DNA from: Sinorhizobium medicae
GTDB lineage: Bacteria > Pseudomonadota > Alphaproteobacteria > Rhizobiales > Rhizobiaceae
DNA length: 64,000 bases
NCBI RefSeq assembly: GCF_007827695.1
Contig: NZ_VITA01000007.1
Span: 1 to 64,000 of the forward strand
Direction of reading: 5' to 3'
The translations under genes and the position numbers were made by a program. Shown here piece after piece: positions 20,935 to 30,006 of this stretch. The notes below the pieces were generated by a model, which was given only the letters and a program-made list of their open reading frames with translations, ran no database searches and had not been told where the DNA came from. Within the stretch, counting starts at the first letter, position 1, and each line of letters starts with the position of its first letter.

Positions 20935-21274
20935 CGCGCTGCTCCCTTCCGTCCACATGGTCGGTTCCGGTGAAGCCGCGCGAGGCAAGCAGTACCACGA
21001 GGAACAGTGCTGTCATCGCGAAGCCGATGACGATCGCCGTCAGCACCAGAGCCTGAGGAACCGGATCGGTAAAGCGGGCGAGATCGCCTGCGCCCCCGGG
21101 CTCGAGGATCGGCGGGGCGTTCACCCGCAACCTGCCCATGCCGAAGATGAAGAGATTGACGGCAAAGGAGAGCAGCGAAAGCCCGATGATGACCTGGTAT
21201 GTTCGGGGCCTCAAAAGAAGATAAACGCCTGACGCGGTCAGGGTGCCTATACCGCCTGCGAGAATGAGTTCCAT
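20927..21274 (-). CDS. phaC: Mrp/Pha-type K+/H+ antiporter subunit C (NuoK-like)
   Basis: 115 aa from ATG 21274 (MELILAGGIGTLTASG). The three helices and QVIIGLSLLSFAVNLFIFGMG are the MrpC/NuoK hallmark, and PVPQALVLTAIVIGFAMTA completes it. The start sits 1 bp after the phaAB stop, so it is co-translated. The upstream in-frame ATG at 21331 lies inside phaAB and is rejected. Confidence 0.94.
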   Translation of the reverse strand: MELILAGGIGTLTASGVYLLLRPRTYQVIIGLSLLSFAVNLFIFGMGRLRVNAPPILEPGGAGDLARFTDPVPQALVLTAIVIGFAMTALFLVVLLASRGFTGTDHVDGREQRGD

Positions 21275-21275
21275 T

Positions 21276-24203
21276 TTACGATACCGCTCCCTTCTCGGAG
21301 CGCGCAGCCCTTGCTTGCGCACGCGGTGCACGCACTGACTGGTGCGCCAGCGCGATCAGGATGAGCACGGTGGCGCCGAGGACGAGCGAAAAGACACCGA
21401 GGTCGAACAGGATCGCGGTTGCAAGCGGGAATTTGCCGACCACCGGCAGGCTCGCATATTGCGCGTGGGAGGTGAGGAAAGGATAGCCGAAGAACCAGGA
21501 TCCGACACCCGTCGCCGTTGCCACGAGGAGGCCGATGCTCATCCAGCGAAGCGGATGGATGCGGAGCCGTTCCTCAACCCAGCGGGTGCCGCCGGACATA
21601 TATTGCAGGATAAAGCCGATCGACATGGCGATGCCGGCGGCAAAACCGCCGCCTGGAAGGTCGTGGCCGCGCAGGAACAGAAAGGCCGCGAGCATGCCGG
21701 TGACCGGAAACATCCAGCGCATGATCACTGACGGGATGAAGAGATATTCGGCGACGCTGTCGCCTGCGTCGCGGTCGGGATGGTCGTCGTCGAAGGCGTT
21801 CTGCACCCGTTGCTGCTCCGGCGTCTCGAGGCTGTCGGATTGCGGGCGGAAGCGCAGGAGAAGCGCGAAGACCGTGAGCGCTACGATGCAGAGCACGGCG
21901 ATCTCTCCGAGCGTATCGAAGCCGCGGAAATCGACGAGAATGACGTTGACGACATTGGCACCGCCGCCCTCCTTGTAGGCGCGCTCGAGAAAATAGCTGG
22001 CGATCGTCTCGGGAAGGGGCCGTGTCATCACGGTATAGGCGATGAGCATCATTCCCCCGCCGGCGGCGACCGCCAGCAGGACGTCGCGCAAGCGCCTTAA
22101 GCGCACCCTGATCGAGATGTCCTCAGCAGCCACCGGCTCCTCGATGCGTTTCGGCAGCCAGCGCAATCCGAGGAGAATGAGGACGGTGGTGACGATTTCG
22201 ACGAGGAGCTGCGTGACCGCAAGATCGGGTGCGGAAAGCCAGACGAAAGTGATACAGGTGACCAGCCCTGCGCCGCCGAGAAGCACCAGAGAGGCGAGAC
22301 GGTGGAATTTCGCCTGGTAAGCGGAACCGACTGCGCAGGCAATGCCGATCGCCCAGAGCAGAGCGAAGGCGGGATCGATTCCACGGATCACGAGTGCAGG
22401 CAGTTCGAATGCACCGAAAAGGAGCGGCGACGCCCCTGCCGCAAGCGCCAGAAAAACGAGGAGACGCATCTGCGGTTGGAGACGGCGCGTGCCGAGCCGC
22501 TGTTCAAGCCACCTGGCCCATTTCCACGAGAGCGTCACCAGCACGCGCTCGAAGATACGCTGGCCCTGCAGCAGACGGAAGACCGGCGGACCCTCGACGG
22601 CCGTGGCGAGATAGGAGCGCATCAGGAGATAGAGGCCGATGCCGCCTGAAAGCGCGACGAAGCTCATGATCAGGGGCAGGTTCCAGCCATGCCAGACCGC
22701 AAGGCTGTAATAGGGCGTTTCCTCGCGCAGGACCGAGACAACGGCGGCATGAAGGAAGGGGCCGATTGTCTGTGCAGGAATTATACCGACGACCAGGCAG
22801 GCCAGGACGAGGAAGTCGACCGGCGCCCGCATCCAGCGCGGCGGCTCATGAGGCTTTCTTGGAAGGTTCGCCGGTGGCTGACCGAAGAAGACGCCGTGGA
22901 TGAAGCGGAGCGAATAGGTAACCGCGAACATGCCCGCGATCGTCGCCACATAGGGCGTGACCGTGTCGAGCGCGTTGACGAGATGCGTCTCGACCGCCTC
23001 GGCAAAGAACATTTCCTTGGACAGGAAACCGTTGAGCAACGGCACTCCGGCCATGGCGGCACTTGCCACCATCGCCAGCGTCGCGGTGATCGGCATGAAG
23101 TGGAACAGCCCGCTCAGCCTGCGCATGTCGCGCGTTCCGGTTTCGTGGTCGATGATGCCGGCCGCCATGAAGAGCGAGGCCTTGAAGGTCGCGTGGTTGA
23201 CGATGTGGAAGATGGCGGCGACGGCCGCCAGCGGACTGCCAAGGCTCAAGAGCACGGTGATGAGTCCGAGATGGCTGATCGTCGAATAGGCGAGCAGCCC
23301 TTTCAGATCCTGCTGAAAGATAGCGAAATAAGCCCCGATCAGGAGCGTCGTCAGGCCCGCAAGGCCGACAATCCAGAACCATGCTTCCGTGCCGGCCATG
23401 ACCGGCCAGAACCGCACAAGCAGGAAGACGCCGGCCTTGACCATCGTCGCCGAATGCAGAAAGGCGGAAACCGGCGTCGGCGCCGCCATGGCGTGCGGCA
23501 GCCAGAAATGGAAGGGGAACTGTGCGCTCTTCGTCAATGCCCCGAGCAGAATAAGGATCAGCACTGTGCCGTAAAGCGGATGGTTGCGGATCGTGTCGCC
23601 CGAAGCGAGAACAGCGTCGAGTTCATAGCTGCCGACGATCTTTCCCATGATTATCAGGCCGACAAGCATTGCAAGGCCGCCGGTGCCGGTGATCGTCAGG
23701 GCCATACGAGCGCCGTCGCGGGCGTGTGCGTTATGGTGCCAATAGCCGATAAGCAGGAAGGAGACGATGCTTGTCAGTTCCCAGAAGACGGCCAGCAGAA
23801 TGAGGTTGCCGGACAGCACGACGCCCAGCATCGAGCCCATGAAGGCAAGAAAGAGCGCGAAGAACCGCGGCACCGGATCTTCCTGGGCCATATAATAGCG
23901 GGCATAGAGGACGACGAGAAAGCCGATCGCCGTGATCAGGGCAGAAAACAGCCAGGCGAAGCCGTCCATCCTGAGGGTGAAGTTCAGCCCGAGCTCCGGG
24001 ATCCAGTCCAGCCGGTATCTGAGCACGCCACCCGAGGCGACATAGGGAAAGAGCCCGGCGGTTATCAGGAAACAGACGAGCGCAATCGCGCCTGCGAACC
24101 AGGCTATCGCACCGCGTTGATCGGACGGGAAAAAGATTGCAATGAGGCTTCCCGCAAACGGGACAAGAATGAAAAGAGCAAGCAATTTCTCCGCGTATTC
24201 GAT
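21276..24203 (-). CDS. phaAB: Mrp/Pha-type K+/H+ antiporter fused subunit A/B; start codon apparently non-canonical (ATC)
   Basis: About 975 aa. The N-terminal part (to about 760) is the ND5/NuoL-like MrpA proton channel: FWELTSIVSFLLIGYW, LTKSAQFPFHFWLPHAMAAPTPVSAFLH (in part) and STISHLGLITVLL. The C-terminal part is MrpB-like (DLPGGGFAAGIAMSIGFIL). Fusion of A and B is typical of rhizobial pha. The frame has no ATG or GTG near the expected N-terminus (IEYAEKLLALFIL). An AAGGAG ribosome site lies 8 nt before an ATC at 24203; a TTG at 24185 is in frame but only 3 nt from a GGAG. The open frame to 24458 adds 85 non-family residues. First gene of the leftward pha operon. Confidence 0.9.
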   Translation of the reverse strand: MEYAEKLLALFILVPFAGSLIAIFFPSDQRGAIAWFAGAIALVCFLITAGLFPYVASGGVLRYRLDWIPELGLNFTLRMDGFAWLFSALITAIGFLVVLYARYYMAQEDPVPRFFALFLAFMGSMLGVVLSGNLILLAVFWELTSIVSFLLIGYWHHNAHARDGARMALTITGTGGLAMLVGLIIMGKIVGSYELDAVLASGDTIRNHPLYGTVLILILLGALTKSAQFPFHFWLPHAMAAPTPVSAFLHSATMVKAGVFLLVRFWPVMAGTEAWFWIVGLAGLTTLLIGAYFAIFQQDLKGLLAYSTISHLGLITVLLSLGSPLAAVAAIFHIVNHATFKASLFMAAGIIDHETGTRDMRRLSGLFHFMPITATLAMVASAAMAGVPLLNGFLSKEMFFAEAVETHLVNALDTVTPYVATIAGMFAVTYSLRFIHGVFFGQPPANLPRKPHEPPRWMRAPVDFLVLACLVVGIIPAQTIGPFLHAAVVSVLREETPYYSLAVWHGWNLPLIMSFVALSGGIGLYLLMRSYLATAVEGPPVFRLLQGQRIFERVLVTLSWKWARWLEQRLGTRRLQPQMRLLVFLALAAGASPLLFGAFELPALVIRGIDPAFALLWAIGIACAVGSAYQAKFHRLASLVLLGGAGLVTCITFVWLSAPDLAVTQLLVEIVTTVLILLGLRWLPKRIEEPVAAEDISIRVRLRRLRDVLLAVAAGGGMMLIAYTVMTRPLPETIASYFLERAYKEGGGANVVNVILVDFRGFDTLGEIAVLCIVALTVFALLLRFRPQSDSLETPEQQRVQNAFDDDHPDRDAGDSVAEYLFIPSVIMRWMFPVTGMLAAFLFLRGHDLPGGGFAAGIAMSIGFILQYMSGGTRWVEERLRIHPLRWMSIGLLVATATGVGSWFFGYPFLTSHAQYASLPVVGKFPLATAILFDLGVFSLVLGATVLILIALAHQSVRAPRAQARAARSEKGAVS

Positions 24204-24417
24204 CTTTCCGTCTCCTTCTGGATGTATCGGAGGTCGGGACTCCCGGTCCCGCAAGGACTGCCGCCGCACGGGTGGCGCGGACGATGTCCGCGCATTCGCA
24301 TAGCGGCAGAAGGCATATGTTTTTATGACGATTTTCCGGACGCCTGCCAAGTCTTTGGAGGAAAAAAGCGACGTGTCGTGCAACGCGCCGGAGGCAGAAA
24401 CATAACCCGGACTGTGC
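24204..24417. other. Spacer between the GGDEF-EAL gene and phaAB
   Basis: 214 bp with no gene of its own. It should contain the pha promoter and leader. On the minus strand a GTTTTTATGACG-like AT-rich patch around 24318-24330 is a plausible promoter area, but no clear -35/-10 pair can be fixed by eye. The phaAB ribosome site (AAGGAG) is at its left end. Confidence 0.4.
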
Positions 24418-27054
24418 TCAGGCGGCGTGCCACCGCCGCTCGAAGACGAAAGTCGCAAAATCGTTGGCGTTCATCGGCCGGGCGAAGGCGTAGCCCTGCA
24501 GGCCATGGCATTCCATTTCCTTGAGAATGCGGGCGTGCTCGAGCGTTTCGACGCCTTCGGCGATCACGTCGATCCCAAGTGATTTGCCGATGTCGATGAT
24601 CGATGCCACGAGCCGGCGCTCCGCCGGGGATGCGAGAATTGGCAGTACCAGTTGCCGATCTATCTTCAGACGGCGCGGCGTCAGCTTCAGCAGGCTGAGG
24701 ATCGAGGCATAGCCGGTGCCGAAGTCGTCGATCTCGATATCGATGCCGAGTTCCTTGATGCGCCGGATGTTGGACATCACCATCATGTCGTTTTCGTCGA
24801 ACGAAATCGATTCGAGCAGCTCGAAGGAAAGCCGCCCTTCGGGTATGGAGAGTTTCTCCAGCTGCGCGATCAGCCCCTCGTCTCTGAGGCGCGGATAGGA
24901 AAGGTTGACCGATACCTTCGGGACATAGATGCCGTTTGCTTCCCAGCGATAGATCTGAAAAAGGGCCTGTTCGAGGATCTTCTGGTCGATCGCCGCGACG
25001 ACGTTGATGTCCTCCGCCGTCTTGAGAAAGGCGTGCGGGCCGAGGAGACCCTTGGTGGGATGATCCCACCGCGCAAGCGCCTCGACGCCGATGATGTCGA
25101 GCGAGCTCGGACAGAATTGCGGCTGGAAATGGGCGACGAATTCGTTCTGCTCGAGGCCACGCAGGATCTCGTCGGCCGTCTGTTTCGTCTGCAGCACGGC
25201 GGTTTTCAACGCGCCGGTAAAGGTCTCCTGCCGATTGCGGCCACGGCGCTTGGCTTCGTAGAGAGCGATGTCGGCATTGACCAGAACCTGGGAAAGGTCA
25301 TCCGTCGCATCTGTTTGCGCGGCAATGCCGATGCTCACGCCGATGCGGCACTCCTGATCTTCGTAGCGGACCGGAACGCTCATTGCCTCGATCACCCGCG
25401 ATGCCATCGCCGCGTCTTCGTCGGCGCCGTCGCTCGCGCGAATGATGACGAACTCGTCGCCGCCGATCCGGGCAACGAAGTCGTCCTGGCGTGCATTGTC
25501 CCTGAGGAGGCTTGCCGCGTGCTTCAAGATCTCGTCGCCGGCCGCATGCCCCATCGTGTCGTTGATCTGCTTGAAGCGGTCGAGATCGATATGAAAGATG
25601 CTGATTTTCGCTCCCGCCTCGACCCGTCGGCTGCGGTCGAGGAGGATCTGGTCCAGGAAGCGTCGGTTCGGCAGGCCGGTCAACGGATCGTGCAATGCGT
25701 TGAATTCCATCCGATGACGCGCGGCCTCCAACTCGGCGCTGTGGGCTTCGGCGAGGCGTTTGGCTTCCGACAGGGTTGCACGCGTTTCCACGTCTGCGGT
25801 CACGTCCCAGTTGACGCCAACGATCTTCCTGCTGCCGTTCGTGCCGATATAGGTCGAACCGATCGCGCGAATGTGGCGGACTCCGCCGGCCGGAAGACGG
25901 ATGCGAAACTCCGTATTATATGCCTCGCCCGTGGCGAGTGCCGCGTCGAATTCCGCTTCCGCACGGGCGAGATCCTCCGGATGCAGCGTGTTCCTCCAGT
26001 CCTCATAGACCTCGTGCATCGACGAGCCGACGCCATAGAGCTCCCTCATGCGGCTGTCCCACAGGAGCTTGCCGCTATCGGCATCGAGCTCCCAAACGCC
26101 GATCATCGAAGTGTCGAGCGCGATCCGCAAACGGTGCGAAAGCTCCTGAAGCTGATCCTTGCTCTGTCTCAACGCTCGAAAGTTCGCCTGGCGCTCGGCC
26201 ATGAGGCGACCGGCGACGATCATCGGAGCGACGATCATCATGCCGCCGAGAGCGATGAGGATGCGAACCTGCCAGGCATTCCGCGGTGTCGCCGGCCATC
26301 CGCCTTTCGGAATCGCTGCCATGCGCCAGGAACCACCGGGCAGCGATACGCTCATCTCGACGGGGCTGTTGTCGAAGATTGCGGGGTCGCCGAAAAAATG
26401 GGCGCCGTCGCGTCCCCGCCCGTCCCGGCCGACAATGGCTACGTCGATGTCGAGGGTTGGTGATGACAGGCCGCTGTCGCGATAGAGGCGATCGACGTCG
26501 ATCACGGCCGATACCACGCCCCAGAATCGGTTGCCGTCGTCCGAGGCGGTCATCACGGGAAAGCGGCCGATCAGCCCGCGTCCGCCCTGGACGAGGTCGA
26601 CCGGTCCCGCCAGCACCATCTCTCCCGACGCCACCGCCCGCATCACGGAACTGCGCTGTTTATCGTTCGCGCGGTAATCGAGACCGATCGCCTTCTCATT
26701 GCCTTTCAACGGGTAGACCATCGCAACGACCAGTTCTGGCGCAGCGGCGATATTGCGGAGTAGCGAGCCTTCGCTGAAGACGCCGCGGGCGAGTTCCCCG
26801 AAGCGTTGCTGCTGCATGTCGGGCTCGGTTTCGATCGTGGCGATCAGGCCTCGAACAAGCTGGATGTTGCCGTTGACGCTGCTCTCGAGGCGCGAACGTA
26901 TCGGGTTGAGCGCGTCGGCGACCTCGGAGCGCTGTCGCGCTTCCGAAACGATCCGGTTCTGATTGTCGGCGAGAACTCCTGCGACCGCTACCACAACAGC
27001 CGCGATGATGGCCGGAAGGTAGCTGGGAGCGAGATGACGCGACAGTCGGGACAT
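24418..27054 (-). CDS. Membrane c-di-GMP enzyme: CHASE-PAS-GGDEF-EAL
   Basis: 878 aa. N-terminal helix (about 13-30), a periplasmic CHASE-type sensor (about 35-270), a second helix (about 278-298), a PAS fold (about 320-430, MIGVWELDADSGKLLWD), GGDEF (about 455-615) and EAL (about 625-870). The cyclase motif is intact (ARIGGDEFVII, about 531) and has an inhibitory RxxD site five residues upstream (RQDD). The phosphodiesterase motifs are also intact: VEALARW near 656, DIEIDDFGTGYAS, KIDRQLV and IAEGVET. Both activities are therefore possible, gated by a periplasmic signal. The gene lies upstream of phaAB in the same direction; the ligand is unknown. Confidence 0.93.
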   Translation of the reverse strand: MSRLSRHLAPSYLPAIIAAVVVAVAGVLADNQNRIVSEARQRSEVADALNPIRSRLESSVNGNIQLVRGLIATIETEPDMQQQRFGELARGVFSEGSLLRNIAAAPELVVAMVYPLKGNEKAIGLDYRANDKQRSSVMRAVASGEMVLAGPVDLVQGGRGLIGRFPVMTASDDGNRFWGVVSAVIDVDRLYRDSGLSSPTLDIDVAIVGRDGRGRDGAHFFGDPAIFDNSPVEMSVSLPGGSWRMAAIPKGGWPATPRNAWQVRILIALGGMMIVAPMIVAGRLMAERQANFRALRQSKDQLQELSHRLRIALDTSMIGVWELDADSGKLLWDSRMRELYGVGSSMHEVYEDWRNTLHPEDLARAEAEFDAALATGEAYNTEFRIRLPAGGVRHIRAIGSTYIGTNGSRKIVGVNWDVTADVETRATLSEAKRLAEAHSAELEAARHRMEFNALHDPLTGLPNRRFLDQILLDRSRRVEAGAKISIFHIDLDRFKQINDTMGHAAGDEILKHAASLLRDNARQDDFVARIGGDEFVIIRASDGADEDAAMASRVIEAMSVPVRYEDQECRIGVSIGIAAQTDATDDLSQVLVNADIALYEAKRRGRNRQETFTGALKTAVLQTKQTADEILRGLEQNEFVAHFQPQFCPSSLDIIGVEALARWDHPTKGLLGPHAFLKTAEDINVVAAIDQKILEQALFQIYRWEANGIYVPKVSVNLSYPRLRDEGLIAQLEKLSIPEGRLSFELLESISFDENDMMVMSNIRRIKELGIDIEIDDFGTGYASILSLLKLTPRRLKIDRQLVLPILASPAERRLVASIIDIGKSLGIDVIAEGVETLEHARILKEMECHGLQGYAFARPMNANDFATFVFERRWHAA

Positions 27055-27194
27055 GGCTTGATACGACTTCTAGAGAGCGGTTCCGGAAAGAGAGCGCTCC
27101 GGGAGGAGCACGCACGGCATGCAGCAGCTTCCGGATAATTCCAGACTCTCCTTAACAAACCTCCATGCGAATTTACTGAAATAGCTCTCGTTAC

Positions 27195-27210
27195 ACGCCG
27201 TGACGGGCGT
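27195..27210 (-). terminator. Weak hairpin just after the ligase gene
   Basis: ACGCC and GGCGT form a 5-bp stem with a 6-nt loop directly after the ligase stop on the minus strand. The T-run is poor, so termination is uncertain. Confidence 0.3.
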
Positions 27211-27211
27211 T

Positions 27212-28825
27212 TCAAGTTGGCGGCCCGATCATCGCCTGCAACGTTTCCAGTCGGTCCGCGTCGCGTGGCAGCTTGTCGGGTCTGAGCCGGGCAATCCGCG
27301 GAAAGCGCATGGCTACGCCGGACTTGTGACGGGTGGAGCGGTTGAGGCCTTCGAAGGCGACCTCGACGACGAAACCCTTGTCGGGTTCGGCGCGCACCGC
27401 GCGCACGGGACCGAAACGTTCGACCGTATTGTCGCGCACGAAACGGTCGAGAATCTCGAGCTCGGCATCGGTGAAACCGAAATAGGCCTTGCCGACCGGA
27501 ACGAGGCTCGTTCCGTCTTCCCCCTCCGTCCAAACTCCGAAGGTGAAGTCGGAATAATAGCTTGAACGTTTGCCGTGGCCGCGTTGCGCATACATCAGCA
27601 CGGCATCTATATTGAAGGGCGCACGCTTCCACTTGAACCAGGGGCCCTTGGATCTTCCGGCCAGATAGGGCGAGTCCAGACGTTTCAGCATGACGCCCTC
27701 GATCACGGGGTCGGGCGGCTTCGCTCGTAGCTCGTCGAGCTCCTTCCAGTTCGAAAACGGGACGAGTGGCGAGAGATCGAAATGCTGCGGCGAGGCTGCT
27801 TCGATCAGCGCCGACAGGGCCCCGCGGCGGACATGGAAGGGCTCGGGCCTGATATCGCGCTCGCCTGAAAAGAGCACGTCATAGGCGCGAATGAATGCCG
27901 GATAATCATCGAGGAGCTTGCGACTGACGGTCTTCCGGTTCAGCCTCTGCTGCAGGTCGGCGAACGTACCGGTGGCGCGGTTGCTGCGCATCGTTCCGCC
28001 GACCAGAAGCTCGCCGTCGATGACGCCGTCAATCCCGGCAACCTCGATGATTTCGGGAAAGGCGGAGGAAATCTCGTCACCGCTGCGAGAGTAGAGACGG
28101 CGGACCCCGCCGACATTGGCGAGTTGGACGCGGATACCGTCCCATTTCCACTCGGCCGCGTAGTCGCTCGGATCGAGACCATCGAGCTCGCCTTCGCCCA
28201 CCGCTGTCGCGAGCATCACCGAGTGAAATATCGCCGGCGTCTTGAGCAACGGCATTTCGCCCTCGCCGGTGAGCCAGAGGAAAAGCGGCCGGTAGGGCGG
28301 CTCCAGGCCGTGCCAGAGCGTTTCGATCTCTGTCACCTCCCTGCTGCCCATCTCCGCAAGCGCCTGTTTCGCAAGCCGTGCCGAGACCCCGATACGCAGG
28401 CCTCCCGTCGCGAGCTTCAGGAGGGCGAAGCGGCCGGAGGTATCGAGCCGGTCCAGCATCTCGCGGACGAGCGAACGGACCTCGGAACGGCCCGCTTTTT
28501 GAAGCCGTTCGACGACTTCCCCGAGCGGAATGTCCTCGGGGGCGACCTCCGCCGGCGGCTCCCAGGCCAGAGAGACTGTTTCCGCGAGATCGCCTACATA
28601 ATCGTAGGAGTACTGGAACAGTACGCCGTCCATACGCTCGAGCAGCAGGTCGCGAATGAGAGCAGGCTTCACCGTGTTCAGCGAGAGCGTTCCGGCGATC
28701 GCGGCCAACGCGTAGCCGCGGCTCGGATCGGGCGCGCTGTGGAAGTAATCGACGAGCAGCCGGATCTTGGCGTTTCGCTGCGGCGTCAGCACCAGCCGGT
28801 CGAGCAATTCGGCGAAGGCTTTCAT
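27212..28825 (-). CDS. ATP-dependent DNA ligase paired with a DNA exonuclease
   Basis: 537 aa. The adenylation motif KWDGIRVQL places the nucleotidyl lysine near residue 228. Motif III-like DGELLVGG and motif IV/V elements (GVMLKRLDSPYLAGR, WFKWKR) follow. An N-terminal all-helical DNA-binding domain (about 1-200) precedes the catalytic core, as in LigB-type bacterial enzymes dispensable for replication. The adjacent upstream gene is its usual partner, a metallo-beta-lactamase exonuclease, only 3 bp away. In many proteobacteria a Lhr-type helicase and a PdeM phosphoesterase complete the set; neither is next to it here. Likely role: a repair ligase. Confidence 0.92.
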   Translation of the reverse strand: MKAFAELLDRLVLTPQRNAKIRLLVDYFHSAPDPSRGYALAAIAGTLSLNTVKPALIRDLLLERMDGVLFQYSYDYVGDLAETVSLAWEPPAEVAPEDIPLGEVVERLQKAGRSEVRSLVREMLDRLDTSGRFALLKLATGGLRIGVSARLAKQALAEMGSREVTEIETLWHGLEPPYRPLFLWLTGEGEMPLLKTPAIFHSVMLATAVGEGELDGLDPSDYAAEWKWDGIRVQLANVGGVRRLYSRSGDEISSAFPEIIEVAGIDGVIDGELLVGGTMRSNRATGTFADLQQRLNRKTVSRKLLDDYPAFIRAYDVLFSGERDIRPEPFHVRRGALSALIEAASPQHFDLSPLVPFSNWKELDELRAKPPDPVIEGVMLKRLDSPYLAGRSKGPWFKWKRAPFNIDAVLMYAQRGHGKRSSYYSDFTFGVWTEGEDGTSLVPVGKAYFGFTDAELEILDRFVRDNTVERFGPVRAVRAEPDKGFVVEVAFEGLNRSTRHKSGVAMRFPRIARLRPDKLPRDADRLETLQAMIGPPT

Positions 28826-28828
28826 CGC

Positions 28829-29845
28829 TCACTCCCCCTCGTCTTCGTAGCCGACAAGGTGCAGCGGGCGTGCCGGGATTCCCTGCAACTGGCACCAGCG
28901 AACCAGCGCTTCCTCGCGTCCATGTGTCACCCAGAGCTCCGAAGGGGCGATTTCCTTGATCGTGGCGGTGAGTTCCGCCCAATCGCAATGGTCGGAGATG
29001 ACGAGCGGCAGTTCGACGCCACGCTGCTTGGCACGCTGGCGGATGAGCATCCAGCCGGACGCGAAGATGGCGAGCGGATCGGCGAAGCGGCGCGACCAGC
29101 GCTCGGCGAAAGCTGCCGGTGGTCCGACAACGATGCTGCCTGCGAGATCCTGGCGATTTTCCGGGCCGAGCGTCGCCGGACGGATGTCGCCAAGCTCGAT
29201 GCCCTGGCTCTGATAATATTCGCAGAGTTTGGCGAGTGCGCCGTGGATGTGGATCGGTTCGGTATAGCCCTGCTGGCGTATGAGTGCGATGAGGCGTTGT
29301 GCCTTCCCAAGCGCATAGGCGCCGACCACATGCGCGCGCTCGGGGAACTGTCTGAGGGATAGGAGCAACCGGGCGACCTCTCCCTTGTCGTCGGGGTGGT
29401 GGAAGACAGGCAGGCCGAATGTCGCTTCAGTGATGAAGACGTCGCAGGCGACCGGCTCGAAGGGCGGGCAGGTCGGATCGGGCCGTCGCTTGTAATCGCC
29501 GGAAACGACGATGCGTGTACCGTTTGCCTCGACCGCTATCTGTGCCGATCCGAGCACATGGCCGGCCGGGTGAAACCGGACGCGCACGTCACCGATCGCA
29601 ATCGTTTCGCCAAAGCGCGCGATTTGGCTCCCGCCGCAGAACTCCTCGCCATAGCGCAGGCGCATGATGTCGAGTGTCTCGCGTGTCGCAAGTACATGGC
29701 CATGCCCGGCGCGAGCATGGTCGGAATGTCCGTGGGTGATAAGTGCCCGTTCGACCGGCTGCACCGGGTCGATGTAGAAGTCTCCGCGTTCGCAGTAGAG
29801 ACCTTTCGGGGCGGGGTAGAGCAAGGCGTCCGGCTTCATAGGCAT
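28829..29845 (-). CDS. Ligase-associated DNA exonuclease (metallo-beta-lactamase fold)
   Basis: 338 aa. The metal-binding HxHxDH motif is ITHGHSDHARAG near residues 37-48. Further ligands appear in FHPAGHVLGSAQIAV and in IVVSGDYKRRPDP, giving the beta-CASP-like nuclease layout of the SNM1/Pso2-related group. The C-terminal DHCDWAELTATIKEI completes it. The protein probably trims DNA ends before sealing by the ligase encoded 3 bp downstream. A second in-frame ATG (29839) is possible. The two genes form a small leftward repair operon. Confidence 0.9.
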   Translation of the reverse strand: MPMKPDALLYPAPKGLYCERGDFYIDPVQPVERALITHGHSDHARAGHGHVLATRETLDIMRLRYGEEFCGGSQIARFGETIAIGDVRVRFHPAGHVLGSAQIAVEANGTRIVVSGDYKRRPDPTCPPFEPVACDVFITEATFGLPVFHHPDDKGEVARLLLSLRQFPERAHVVGAYALGKAQRLIALIRQQGYTEPIHIHGALAKLCEYYQSQGIELGDIRPATLGPENRQDLAGSIVVGPPAAFAERWSRRFADPLAIFASGWMLIRQRAKQRGVELPLVISDHCDWAELTATIKEIAPSELWVTHGREEALVRWCQLQGIPARPLHLVGYEDEGE

Positions 29846-30006
29846 AAAGATAGCCGGCGGCAGCGCGTCTGCCAGCCATTTGCGAAAGATTTTCGCCGCA
29901 AGGGGGGCTGCGCCGTGGCGATTTGGCCATCGGGTAAGGGAGCGGGGGTATCGTGCCGGTCACCGGTTCCATCGACGGGCCGTTGAATTGCCGCGAACGC
30001 AGTTCC

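Noticed and set aside
22689..24524. 611-codon open frame antisense to phaAB
   Set aside because: High GC makes long antisense frames common; its translation is charge-rich and low-complexity, and it runs across the true phaAB start and beyond.
24652..26463. 603-codon open frame antisense to the GGDEF-EAL gene
   Set aside because: It mirrors the conserved coding strand, has no family motifs and no ribosome site of note.
27212..29845. Ligase and exonuclease as part of a phage or defence island
   Set aside because: No integrase, mobile element, atypical base composition or other defence gene is present; the pair is a known chromosomal repair module.
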